Source: Streptomyces sp. NBC_00258 (GTDB lineage Bacteria > Actinomycetota > Actinomycetes > Streptomycetales > Streptomycetaceae). Taken from it: 64,000 bases of DNA. Below are positions 49,977 through 58,473 of this stretch, one piece after another. The first letter of the stretch is position 1, and the number at the start of each line of letters is the position of its first letter. The stretch is taken from positions 6,696,001 through 6,760,000 of the forward strand of contig NZ_CP108081.1 in the NCBI RefSeq assembly GCF_036182465.1, in the 5' to 3' direction. Below the pieces are notes generated by a model that made no database searches, was not told the origin of the DNA, and saw only the letters and a program-made list of their open reading frames with translations. The translations under genes were made by a program, and so were the position numbers.

Positions 49977-51332
49977 CTACACCGTGTGCTCGTCGGCCAC
50001 CGAGAGCGCCTCGTCGAGCGCGGCCAGACCCTCCTTGGCCTCGGCCTCCGTGATGTTGCACGGGGGAACGACATGGGTGCGGTTCATGTTGATGAAGGGC
50101 CACAGTCCGTGCGCCTTCGCCGCGGCACCGAACGCCGCCATGGGCGCGTTCGCCGTACCGGACGCGTTGTACGGCACCAGCGGCTCCCGCGTCTCCCTGT
50201 CCCGTACGAGTTCCAGGGCCCAGAAGACGCCCGTGCCGCGGACCTCGCCGACGCTCGGGTGGCGTTCGGCCAGCTCGCGCAGCCCGGGACCGAGCACGGC
50301 CGCGCCGATCCGGGTGGCCTGGCCGAGGATGTCCTCCTCCTCCATCACGTTGAGGGTCGCGACGGCGGCGGCACAGGCGAGAGGGTGCCCGGAGTAGGTG
50401 AGTCCGCCGGGGTAGGGGCGCTTCGCGAAGGTCTCGGCGATGGCGGGGGAGATGGCAACACCGCCCAGCGGCACGTACCCGGAGTTCACACCCTTCGCGA
50501 ACGTCATCAGGTCCGGCACGACCCCGTAGTGGTCCGCGGCGAACCAGTGCCCGGTCCTTCCGAAGCCCGCCATGACCTCGTCCAGGACGAAGACGATCCC
50601 GTACTCGTCGCAGAGCGAGCGGACGCCCTCCAGATATCCCGGCGGCGGCATCATGATCCCGGCCGTGCCCGGAATCGTCTCCAGGATGATCGCCGCGATG
50701 GTGGCGGGGCCCTCGAAGACGATCGTGTCCTCCAGGTGCTGGAGCGCGCGCTCGCACTCCTGCTGCTCGGTCTCCGCGTGGAAGGGCGAGCGGTACAGGA
50801 ACGGCGCCCAGAAGTGCACGACCCCGGCCGCCCCGCTGTCGTTCGGCCAGCGGCGCGGGTCACCGGTGAGGTTGATCGCGGCGGCGGTCGCGCCGTGGTA
50901 CGAGCGGTAGGCGGAGAGCACCTTCGGGCGGCCGGTGTGCAGCCTGGCCATGCGCGTGGCGTTCTCGACGGCCTCGGCGCCACCGTTGGTGAAGAAGATC
51001 TTGTCCAGATCCCCCGGTGTCCGCTCGGCGATCAGCCGGGCCGCCTCCGACCGGGCCTCGACGGCGAAGGCCGGCGCGAACGTCGTCATGCTCGCGGCCT
51101 GCTCCTGGATCGCGGCGACGACCTTCGGGTGCTGGTAGCCGATGTTCGTGAAGACGAGCCCGCTGGTGAAGTCCAGATACCGCTTGCCGTCGTAGTCCCA
51201 GAAGTACGCCCCCTCCGCACCGGCGACGGCGAGCGGGTCGATGAGCTCCTGCGCTGACCAGGAGTGGAACACATGCGCACGGTCCGCGGCCTTCACGGCG
51301 GCGCCGGCCTGGGGATTGGGCTGAGGGGTCAT
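49977..51332 (-). CDS. Class III (omega-type) aminotransferase
   Basis: A 451-residue PLP enzyme of the acetylornithine/beta-alanine transaminase superfamily: HVFHSWSAQELIDPLAVAGA, GAYFWDYDGKRYLDFTSGLV, FFTNGGAEAVENATRMARLH, RSYHGATAAAINLTGDPRRW, FVLDEVMAGFGRTGHWFAAD (PLP Asp), LMTFAKGVNSGYVPLGGVAI (Schiff-base Lys). It is typical of actinobacterial enzymes acting on beta-alanine, taurine or similar amines with pyruvate. The sequence does not fix the substrate. The ATG at 51332 has TACGCT 7 nt upstream, giving a leaderless message. The downstream GntR gene is its likely regulator. Confidence 0.88.
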   Translation of the reverse strand: MTPQPNPQAGAAVKAADRAHVFHSWSAQELIDPLAVAGAEGAYFWDYDGKRYLDFTSGLVFTNIGYQHPKVVAAIQEQAASMTTFAPAFAVEARSEAARLIAERTPGDLDKIFFTNGGAEAVENATRMARLHTGRPKVLSAYRSYHGATAAAINLTGDPRRWPNDSGAAGVVHFWAPFLYRSPFHAETEQQECERALQHLEDTIVFEGPATIAAIILETIPGTAGIMMPPPGYLEGVRSLCDEYGIVFVLDEVMAGFGRTGHWFAADHYGVVPDLMTFAKGVNSGYVPLGGVAISPAIAETFAKRPYPGGLTYSGHPLACAAAVATLNVMEEEDILGQATRIGAAVLGPGLRELAERHPSVGEVRGTGVFWALELVRDRETREPLVPYNASGTANAPMAAFGAAAKAHGLWPFINMNRTHVVPPCNITEAEAKEGLAALDEALSVADEHTV

Positions 51333-51472
51333 GCGGCCGAGCGTAGGTGTCCGGGGCGAGGGCGCGACATCGGCGTCCTGTCTGTGGTGCGGCCGGGAAC
51401 GCGACAGGTTGTCGTGTGTAGGGACGCCCGCCCCGATCCCACCGCAGTCCCGCCGACGGTCGGGGGAAACTA

Positions 51473-51506
51473 TTGACAGCATCCTGTCGTGATGACAGCA
51501 TACTTA
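51473..51506 (+). promoter_or_regulatory. Promoter with direct-repeat operator of the DJ-1/MarR operon
   Basis: TTGACA (51473-51478) is a perfect -35. TGACAGCAT occurs twice in direct orientation (51474-51482 and 51493-51501), 19 bp apart, and CTGTC between them makes an inverted half-site with the first copy. CATACT or TACTTA follows as a weak -10 with a long spacer. Autoregulation by the MarR protein of the operon is inferred. Confidence 0.6.
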
Positions 51507-51555
51507 CATAAGCACCACGCAGGACCGTACCGAGCAGCACGACCGAGGAGGAACC

Positions 51556-52164
51556 ATGAACGGCATCCGCAAGCCCGTACACCTCGCCGTCTACGACACG
51601 CTCGCCGACTGGGAGACCGGCCACACGACCGCGTACCTCGCGAGGGGCGGCTACGAGATCCGGACGGTCGGAGCGTCTCTCGCCCCCGTGAGGTCCGTCG
51701 GCGGGCTGCGGATCCAGCCCGACGTCGCGCTCGACGATCTGCGGCCCGAGGACAGCTCGCTGCTGATCCTGCCGGGGGCCGATCTGTGGGACACGAGCGA
51801 CGACCTCGCCCCCTTCGCCCGCAAGGCGCGGGAGTTCCTGGAGGCCGACGTGCCCGTCGCCGCGATCTGCGGGGGCACGGCAGGCCTCGCCCGCGAGGGA
51901 CTCCTCGACGACCGGGCCCACACCAGTGCCGTCTCCTTCTACCTGGCGGCCACGGGGTACAAGGGCGGCGAGCGGTACGTCGACACCGACGCCGTCACGG
52001 ACGGCAAGCTGATCACCGCCGGGCCCACCGAGCCCGTCGCGTTCGCGCGGGAGGTGTTCGGACTGCTCGGGGTGTACGAGGGAGAGGTGCTCGACGCCTG
52101 GTACCGGCTGTTCCACGACTCGGACGCGGAGGCGTACGCGGTGCTTGAGGCGGCCGGCCAGTGA
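51556..52164 (+). CDS. DJ-1/PfpI family protein
   Basis: A 202-residue single-domain class I glutamine-amidotransferase-like protein: PVHLAVYDTLADWETGHTTA, LLILPGADLWDTSDDL, and the nucleophile elbow VPVAAICGGTAGLAREGLLD with Cys105. The acid residue of the DJ-1 site lies in the first strand/helix (DTLADWETG). Such proteins include glyoxalases, chaperones and isocyanide-hydratase-like enzymes. Its partner is a MarR regulator that it overlaps by 4 nt, so it probably answers to a reactive electrophile or drug-like compound. AGGAGG lies 6 nt upstream of the ATG. Confidence 0.87.
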   Translation: MNGIRKPVHLAVYDTLADWETGHTTAYLARGGYEIRTVGASLAPVRSVGGLRIQPDVALDDLRPEDSSLLILPGADLWDTSDDLAPFARKAREFLEADVPVAAICGGTAGLAREGLLDDRAHTSAVSFYLAATGYKGGERYVDTDAVTDGKLITAGPTEPVAFAREVFGLLGVYEGEVLDAWYRLFHDSDAEAYAVLEAAGQ

Positions 52165-52730
52165 CGGAGACGGGCAGGACAGGCAACATGGGTGAAGCGA
52201 GTGGGGCGGAGGACAGGGAGCGGCAGGACCTGTTCAGCCGGAGCGCGCTCGGTGTCTTCCGGCTGAACGGCCAATTCCTGGGTGTGGCAGAGGAGTTGGC
52301 CAAGCCGGCCGGGCTCACGGCGGCCTGGTGGCAGGTGCTCGGGGCGGTACTGAAGGAGCCGCTGCCCGTCTCCGGGATCGCCCGAGTCATGGGCATCACC
52401 CGGCAGAGCGTGCAGCGGATCGCCGATCTGCTGGTCGAGCGGGGCCTCGCGGAATACGTGCCCAATCCCGCCCACCGCCGCGCCAAGCTCCTCCGCCCGA
52501 CGGAGGAGGGCCTCGCGGCCGTCCGGCGGATCACCCCCGGCCACGCGGCCTTCGCGGACCGCCTCGCGCAGACCCTCGGCGAGGCCGGACTGGCCGAGAC
52601 CGTACGGGTGCTGGAGCGCCTGATCGGCGCGATGGAGACGGTCACAGAAGGGGGAGCGGGCCCTCGAACGGGCACGGAGTCGGGTGTGCGAACCGTGACA
52701 GAAACGGCATCCGCTGTTACGGAACCGTAG
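52161..52730 (+). CDS. MarR-family transcriptional regulator
   Basis: A 189-residue winged-helix regulator: FRLNGQFLGVAEELAKPAGL, TAAWWQVLGAVLKEPLPVSG, IARVMGITRQSVQRIADLLV, ERGLAEYVPNPAHRRAKLLR, then a dimerisation helix. The GTG start overlaps the stop of the DJ-1 gene (GTGA), so both proteins are made together. It should bind the direct-repeat operator at 51474-51501. The last 35 residues are a Thr/Glu-rich tail of low complexity with no counterpart in typical MarR proteins. Confidence 0.87.
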   Translation: MTETGRTGNMGEASGAEDRERQDLFSRSALGVFRLNGQFLGVAEELAKPAGLTAAWWQVLGAVLKEPLPVSGIARVMGITRQSVQRIADLLVERGLAEYVPNPAHRRAKLLRPTEEGLAAVRRITPGHAAFADRLAQTLGEAGLAETVRVLERLIGAMETVTEGGAGPRTGTESGVRTVTETASAVTEP

Positions 52731-52808
52731 ACACCGCTCCGGCCACCTCCCCGTTCGGCCGCACTATCCTCGGGCTGTCGCACAAGTACGGGGGAGGGCG
52801 GCATACCG

Positions 52809-54986
52809 ATGGAGAAGCTCGGGCCTGCCGATCCGCAGCGGATCGGCGCGTACAGACTGCTGGCGCGGCTCGGTGCCGGCGGCATGGGGCAGGTGTTCCT
52901 GGCGCGTTCCGACCGGGGGCGGACGGTCGCGGTCAAGCTCGTACGCCAGGAACTCGCCGAGCAGGAGGAGTTCCGCGCGCGTTTCCGCCAGGAGGTGCGG
53001 GCCGCCCGGCGGGTGGGCGGGTACTGGACGGCACCGGTCCTCGACGCGGACACGGAGGCGGCGATCCCCTGGGTCGCCACGGGCTATGTGGCGGGGCCCT
53101 CGCTCGAAGCGGTCGTCGGGCACGACCACGGCGCGCTCCCGGAGCGTTCCGTACGGATCCTCGCGGCCGGCCTCGCGCACGCGCTCAAGGACATCCACGC
53201 GGCGGAGCTGATCCACCGCGACCTCAAGCCGTCGAACGTCCTCGTCACGATCGACGGCCCGCGCGTCATCGACTTCGGTATCGCACGCGCCCTGGAGACG
53301 GTGACCGACGGCGGCCTCACGCGCACCGGCGCGCTCGTCGGCTCGCCCGGTTTCATGGCCCCCGAGCAGGTCCGCGGCGACCGCATCACGCCCGCGTGCG
53401 ACGTCTTCTGCCTGGGCTCGGTCCTGTCGTACGCGGCCACGGGCGACCTGCCGTTCGGTACGGCCAACAGCGGCGTGCACGCCCTGATGTTCCGCATCGC
53501 CCAGGAGGAGCCGGACCTGGAGGGCGTCCCGGAGGGCATCGCCGACCTCGTCCGCCAGTGCCTGCGCAAGGACCCCGCCTCCCGACCGAGCCTCGACGAC
53601 ATCCTGGAGCGCACGGGTGCGGAGGACACCGTCATGGACGGCCGCAGCCGTGACCCCTGGCTGCCGGGGATGCTCGTGGCCCAACTGGGGCGGCACGCGG
53701 TGCAGTTGTTGGACACGGAGGATCCGGAGAGTCCGGAAGGCTCGGAGAGTCCGGAGGGTTCGGAGGGTTCGAAGGAGGGCGCGGGTACTGCCGAGGGGTC
53801 GGAAGTCTCCCGCCCCCGCCGCCCCTACCCGTCCCTTCCCTCTGGGGCCCCGCCCCAGGCCCCGTCGGGGGCCGGCCCCCGAACCCCCGCTCCTCAAACG
53901 CCGGAGGGGCTGATTTCAGCCCGTCCGGCGTTTGAGGACGAGGCCGTTCAGGCCGACAGCGGGGGTCTGGGGGCGGCACCCCTCAGGGGCGGGAAGGGCA
54001 AGGGCGGCGGGGGCGAAGAACCTCCGGTCCCCCCGGCCGCCGCACCCACTCCGAGTCCCACCCCCATCCCTGAAGCCTCCCCCGAACACGCCCCCACCCC
54101 ACCCCCGCCCGGCTCCCCGGGAGCCGCCCCCTTCGACCACCTCCCCACCATGACCACGGGCCTGCCCGGAACACCCCCACCGACCACCCCGCCGGGAGGT
54201 CCGCCGGGAGGCCCACCCCCCGTCCACCCCGCCTACGGCTACCCCCAGCAACACCCCCAGCCCGCCGGCTACGGCTACCCGCACTACCAACAGCAACCCG
54301 CCGGCTACCCACCCCCTCCTGGCTCGACCCCTCCCTACGGCCCAACGCCCCCCTACGGCCCAACACCCCCGTACGGACCGGGAGTCGCCCCGAACCCCGG
54401 CCCGCCGCCGGAAGGAGGCGGCCGCTCCACCGCGGTCCTGATCATCGTCGCGCTGATCGTCGCGCTGGGCGCGGGCGCATCCGTGTACGCGCTGATGAAG
54501 GGCGACGGAGACAACCGCGCGGGCGGCGACCCCACCAAGTCCCCGACGGCGGACGCGCCCACGACCCCGGGCCAGGTCACCGAGGGCCCCACACAGCCCC
54601 CGACCACACCGGAGGAGACACCGACGGACGGCGCGATCCCCGTCAAGTACCTCGGCACGTGGACCGCGTCCATCGACAACGCCACGGGCCACAACACCCG
54701 CGAACTCACCATCCAGCAGGGCGAGGTGGGCGACACGGTCCTCTCGCTCACCGCGGACGGTCCGGCCGGCAGCGGCACGTACCACTGTGTGTTCCGGGCG
54801 GAGCTCTCCGAGGCCCCGAGCGCCGGCGGGCCGCTCCGGATCGGCGCGTCCGAGGTCACCGTCGGTCAGCCGGCCACGTCCTGCAGCCCGGGCGGGGCAA
54901 CGGAGTTGACCGTCCTCCCCGACGGCCGCCTCCGCAGGGTGAACACGAGCAACGGTGACGAACTGACGTACACGAAGCAGGGCTGA
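52809..54986 (+). CDS. Transmembrane serine/threonine protein kinase with extracellular domain
   Basis: A 725-residue PknB-like kinase. The kinase domain (about 10-275) has the glycine loop LLARLGAGGMGQVFLA, Lys43 in VAVKLV, catalytic Asp138 in HRDLKPSNVL, DFG as VIDFGIARAL, and the activation loop TRTGALVGSPGFMAPEQVRG. A long linker (about 290-535) is rich in Pro, Gly and Tyr, with PPYGPT repeats before the membrane helix STAVLIIVALIVALGAGASV (about 541-562). The extracellular domain (about 620-725) has a pair of cysteines (YHCVF, TSCSPGG) and ends in a beta-rich fold. Residues 335-403 of the linker are encoded by a complete copy of the intergenic family B repeat. GGGAGG precedes the ATG. 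Confidence 0.9.
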   Translation: MEKLGPADPQRIGAYRLLARLGAGGMGQVFLARSDRGRTVAVKLVRQELAEQEEFRARFRQEVRAARRVGGYWTAPVLDADTEAAIPWVATGYVAGPSLEAVVGHDHGALPERSVRILAAGLAHALKDIHAAELIHRDLKPSNVLVTIDGPRVIDFGIARALETVTDGGLTRTGALVGSPGFMAPEQVRGDRITPACDVFCLGSVLSYAATGDLPFGTANSGVHALMFRIAQEEPDLEGVPEGIADLVRQCLRKDPASRPSLDDILERTGAEDTVMDGRSRDPWLPGMLVAQLGRHAVQLLDTEDPESPEGSESPEGSEGSKEGAGTAEGSEVSRPRRPYPSLPSGAPPQAPSGAGPRTPAPQTPEGLISARPAFEDEAVQADSGGLGAAPLRGGKGKGGGGEEPPVPPAAAPTPSPTPIPEASPEHAPTPPPPGSPGAAPFDHLPTMTTGLPGTPPPTTPPGGPPGGPPPVHPAYGYPQQHPQPAGYGYPHYQQQPAGYPPPPGSTPPYGPTPPYGPTPPYGPGVAPNPGPPPEGGGRSTAVLIIVALIVALGAGASVYALMKGDGDNRAGGDPTKSPTADAPTTPGQVTEGPTQPPTTPEETPTDGAIPVKYLGTWTASIDNATGHNTRELTIQQGEVGDTVLSLTADGPAGSGTYHCVFRAELSEAPSAGGPLRIGASEVTVGQPATSCSPGGATELTVLPDGRLRRVNTSNGDELTYTKQG
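53811..54015. repeat. Family B intergenic element inside the Ser/Thr kinase gene
   Basis: CGCCCCCGCCGCCCCTACCC at 53811 pairs with the arm ending at 54015. The core has CTCAAACGCCGGAGGGGCTG next to TCAGCCCGTCCGGCGTTTGA (about 53893-53938), just as in the intergenic copies at 44159-44373 and 58258-58464. The whole copy is read through in frame and encodes part of the linker, including RPAFEDEAVQA. Confidence 0.85.
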
Positions 54987-55131
54987 ACCGGCAGTTGGAG
55001 GGAGCAGCGGGAGGGGGCGGCCCAACCGCCTCTGAACAGCGCCTGAACTTCGGCTTTCGTCACCGGAATACCCCGCTCCCCGCCCGTACAGTGTCCGAAC
55101 CGTCGGACTCCGGGAGTGGTGGGGGCACCCA

Positions 55132-56664
55132 GTGGAGTGGCTGAGCGCAGAGAACGTGGTGGCCGTGGGCACGGCGGTCGTCGGCATCGTGGCCTCGGGA
55201 ATCATGGTCTGGTACGAGCGCCGGGTGCCGCGCCGCAAACGCATCGGCTACCGCGTACAGATGGACAACCCGATAGGGGACGACGTCCGGCTCGGCAGGG
55301 CCAACGTGCGGCTCGGGCTGTTCGACGAGGCACCGGGCATGGCGGACGCGACCCTCGTCCTCCTCCGGATCGAGAACGACGGCTCGCAGAGCATCGCCGA
55401 CATGGACTACACGGGACGTGAACTCCACGGTCTGACCGCGGTGTTCACGGACCGCACCATCCGCGGGGTGTCGGTCACGCAGCCGTCCGACACCGACCAT
55501 CTGATGGACCACTTCACCCCGTCGAACGGCCTCGGCTACCAGGACAACACCCTGCGCATCCCGCGCGTCCCGCTCAACCGCGGGGAGCACTTCAAGCTTC
55601 TGGTGCTGCTGTCGGGCGGTGACGTGGGCAGCGGGATACGGCTCATCGGCGGTATCCGCGACGGCGAGGTGCACCCCAACCGCAGTGCGACACCGGACGA
55701 GAAGCCGCCGCTGTTCAGCAGACCCTCGCGGCTGATCACCGGGATGCTCACGCTGTGCGTCCTCGCGCTCGCCGTCATCGTGGTCGCCCGCGACGACACC
55801 CCGCCGCCGATCGGCTGCGAGCAGGGCGAGTTGACGGTCACCGGGTCCACGGCGTTCGAGCCGGTGATGCGCGAGCTGGCGGACAAGTACGAGAAGGACT
55901 GCGAGGGTTCGACGATCGAGGTGGACGCGCACGGCTCCACCGCAGGAGTCCAGCAACTCGCCGCCCAGGGAGCCAAGTCCAAGGGCGGCTCCCCGCCGGT
56001 GATCGCCCTCTCCGACGGCCCCAAGCCGAGCGGGCTGCAGCAGCTGCGCGAGACCCGCGTCGCCGTCTCGGTCTTCGTGCTGGTCGCCCACGAGGGCCTG
56101 CCGGTGAAGAACCTCTCCACCAGGGACGTACGCCGCCTCTACAGCGACCGGATCAGCAACTGGAAGCAGCTCGGCGGCCCCGACCTGCCCGTGCGTCTGG
56201 TCAGCCGCGACGCCAACTCCGGTACGCGCAAGGTCTTCCAGAGCCATGTCCTCGAACGCAACGAGGGCGCCAACACCTCCTCCGACTGCGAGAACAAGGA
56301 CTACCCGACCGCTCCCGTCATCCGCTGCGAACTCTTCTCCACCGACCAGGTGCTGGGCACGGTCGCACGCGTCCCCGGCGCCATCGGCTACAGCGAGCTC
56401 AACCTCGCCACCGGCTACCAGGGCGTGCACCGGGTCACCCTCGACGGCCACGACCCGTCGGTCGAGGAGATCGAACACGGCAACAGCGAGTACCCGTACC
56501 GCGAGATCGAGTACGCGTACACGTACGGCGAGCCGCCCGCCGACTCGCTCGTCTCCAGCTTCCTCACGTACATCAGCCGGGGGAGCGGCCAGGACGTGGT
56601 CCGCACGCACGGTCATCTGCCGTGCTCGACGCCGGTGGGGCAGAAGATCTGCGCCGAGGGGTAG
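55132..56664 (+). CDS. Membrane-anchored PstS-like phosphate-binding-fold protein
   Basis: A 510-residue protein with unusual order. An N-terminal helix (NVVAVGTAVVGIVASGIMVW) comes first, then a 170-residue beta-rich region (VRLGLFDEAPGMADATLVLL, RIPRVPLNRGEHFKLLVLLS), a second helix (LITGMLTLCVLALAVIVVAR, about 201-220), and a C-terminal PstS/type 2 periplasmic-binding domain: LTVTGSTAFEPVMRELADKY, VDAHGSTAGVQQLA, YSDRISNWKQLGGPDLPVRL, SRDANSGTRKVFQSHVL, GAIGYSELN. The binding domain should face outside and the first region inside. No phosphate ABC permease is adjacent. It follows a receptor-like kinase gene by 145 bp, so a sensor role is possible but unproven. Confidence 0.72.
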   Translation: MEWLSAENVVAVGTAVVGIVASGIMVWYERRVPRRKRIGYRVQMDNPIGDDVRLGRANVRLGLFDEAPGMADATLVLLRIENDGSQSIADMDYTGRELHGLTAVFTDRTIRGVSVTQPSDTDHLMDHFTPSNGLGYQDNTLRIPRVPLNRGEHFKLLVLLSGGDVGSGIRLIGGIRDGEVHPNRSATPDEKPPLFSRPSRLITGMLTLCVLALAVIVVARDDTPPPIGCEQGELTVTGSTAFEPVMRELADKYEKDCEGSTIEVDAHGSTAGVQQLAAQGAKSKGGSPPVIALSDGPKPSGLQQLRETRVAVSVFVLVAHEGLPVKNLSTRDVRRLYSDRISNWKQLGGPDLPVRLVSRDANSGTRKVFQSHVLERNEGANTSSDCENKDYPTAPVIRCELFSTDQVLGTVARVPGAIGYSELNLATGYQGVHRVTLDGHDPSVEEIEHGNSEYPYREIEYAYTYGEPPADSLVSSFLTYISRGSGQDVVRTHGHLPCSTPVGQKICAEG

Positions 56665-56737
56665 CCCGACGGGCCGCGGGCACCGGGTGACGGCAGGGAC
56701 CCTTGTGTGCGCCGGACACGCGCACAACCATGGATCC

Positions 56738-58249
56738 ATGTCACCCACCCCCACCTCATCCCCCACCCCACCCCCCGTCCCGCACATACAGCCCAGCAGA
56801 AGAACCGTCCTGGCCGCGACGGCGGCCGCCGGAGCCGTCACGGTGGGGCCGTCCGCGGCGCCCGCGGCGTCCGCTCCGGCCATGCCGACGGCCGAGTTGG
56901 TGGACACGCCCGCGAGGCCCGCGACGCCGGCCGAGGCCGCGAAGCCGGGCCCGCGCCCGCCGGCCACTGCGCAGCCACCGTCCCGTGAGCTGCGCGCCCT
57001 GCTGAAGGAGATCGACCCGGACCGCATCGAGGCGACGGTCCGCAAGCTCGTCTCCTTCGGCACCCGGCACACCCTCTCCACCCAGGACGACCCGGACCGT
57101 GGCATCGGCGCGGCCCGTGACTGGATCCTCGCGGAGATGCGCTCGTACGCCGCCGGGTCCGGCGGCCGGATGACGGCCGAACTCCAGTCGTACGTCCAGG
57201 AACCCGCGTCCCGCATCCCGACCGCGACCCGCATCACGAACGTGGTCGCGACGCTTCGGGGCTCGGTCACACCGGAGCGGGTGTACGTCGTCTCGGGCCA
57301 CTACGACTCCCGTGTCACCGACGTCATGGACGCCACCTCGGACGCCCCGGGCGCGGACGACGACGCGTCGGGCGTGGCCGTGGCGATGGAACTGGCGCGG
57401 GTGATGGCGAAGCGCCGCCCGGCGTCGACGATCGTGTTCGCGGCCGTCGCGGGGGAGGAGCAGGGGCTGTACGGGGCCGCGCACATGGCGTCCCGGTTCA
57501 AGGCGGCCGGCACGGACGTCCAGGCCATGTTCACGAACGACATCGTGGGCAGTTCGAAGGCGGACGACGGGACGAAGGACCCGTACACGATCCGTCTCTT
57601 CGCCGAGGGTGTGCCCACGTCCGAGACCGCGGAGCAGGCGGCGACGCGCCGTTCGGTTGGCGGCGAGAACGACTCCCCGTCACGGCAGTTGGCGCGCTTC
57701 GTGCGCGAGACGGCGGACAACTCGGCGACGGGTATGCACGTACGGGTCGTCTATCGCCGTGACCGGTACCGCCGGGGCGGTGACCACATCCCCTTCCTCG
57801 AACAGGGCTACGCGGCCGCCCGATTCACCGAGCCGGCCGAGGACTTCGCCCATCAGCACCAGGACGTGCGGGAGGAGGGCGGCAAGCAGTACGGGGACCT
57901 GCCTGAGTTCTGCGACTTCCCCTTCACGGCCCGGGTCGCCCGGGTCAACGCGGCGGCGCTCTGGACCCTGGCCCAGGCTCCGGCGGCGCCTCGCGAGGCG
58001 CGGATCCAGACAGCCGCGCTCACGAACTCCACCGAGCTGACGTGGAAGCGTGGTTCCGAGCCCGACCTGGTGGGCTACGAGGTCGTCTGGCGCGAGACCA
58101 CGGCTCCCGAGTGGACCCACGTCATCCCGGTCGGCGACGTGACCTCCCACGAGGTGGATCTGTCCAAGGACAACGTCTTCTTCGGGGTGAGGGGGGTCAA
58201 CCGAGCGGGGTTGCGGGGACCGGTGGCGTTCCCGCTGCCGCAGGTATAG
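56738..58249 (+). CDS. Tat-exported M28-family zinc metallopeptidase
   Basis: A 503-residue peptidase. The N-terminus has a twin-arginine signal (SRRTVLAATAAAGAVTVG) followed by a Pro/Ala linker. The M28 catalytic domain (about 110-400) carries the zinc ligands and catalytic acids in VVSGHYDSRVTD, GADDDASGVAVAMEL and VAGEEQGLYGAAHMAS, a later Asp in FTNDIVGSS and the final ligand in AEDFAHQHQDVR. The C-terminal 85 residues are a fibronectin-type III-like domain (AALTNSTELTWKRGSEPDLV, GYEVVWRETTAPEWTHVIPV). It should act outside the cell as an aminopeptidase or carboxypeptidase. It ends at a full family B repeat. Confidence 0.87.
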   Translation: MSPTPTSSPTPPPVPHIQPSRRTVLAATAAAGAVTVGPSAAPAASAPAMPTAELVDTPARPATPAEAAKPGPRPPATAQPPSRELRALLKEIDPDRIEATVRKLVSFGTRHTLSTQDDPDRGIGAARDWILAEMRSYAAGSGGRMTAELQSYVQEPASRIPTATRITNVVATLRGSVTPERVYVVSGHYDSRVTDVMDATSDAPGADDDASGVAVAMELARVMAKRRPASTIVFAAVAGEEQGLYGAAHMASRFKAAGTDVQAMFTNDIVGSSKADDGTKDPYTIRLFAEGVPTSETAEQAATRRSVGGENDSPSRQLARFVRETADNSATGMHVRVVYRRDRYRRGGDHIPFLEQGYAAARFTEPAEDFAHQHQDVREEGGKQYGDLPEFCDFPFTARVARVNAAALWTLAQAPAAPREARIQTAALTNSTELTWKRGSEPDLVGYEVVWRETTAPEWTHVIPVGDVTSHEVDLSKDNVFFGVRGVNRAGLRGPVAFPLPQV

Positions 58250-58257
58250 GGCGTTCT

Positions 58258-58464
58258 TCGCCCCCGCCGCCCCTACCCATTCCCGTCCCCTGGGGCTCCG
58301 CCCCAGACCCCGTGGGGGTGCGATTCGGGGTGCGGGTGCGTTGTGGCTTGTCGCGCAGTTCCCCGCGCCCCTGAAAGGGGCGCGGGGAACTGCGCAGTCT
58401 TTTGGGGGTTCGGGGGCGGAGCCCCCGAGTTAGTGACGGGAATGGGTAGGGGCGGCGGGGGCGA
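58258..58464. repeat. Full family B element with perfect 30-bp inverted repeats, enclosing family A
   Basis: The arm 58258-58287 (TCGCCCCCGCCGCCCCTACC...) is the exact reverse complement of 58435-58464. A family A palindrome (CGCAGTTCCCCGCGCCCCTG, then AAAGGGGCGCGGGGAACTGC, about 58356-58396) is nested inside. It lies between convergent peptidase and SLATT genes. Confidence 0.9.
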
Positions 58465-58473
58465 AAAAAGGCC

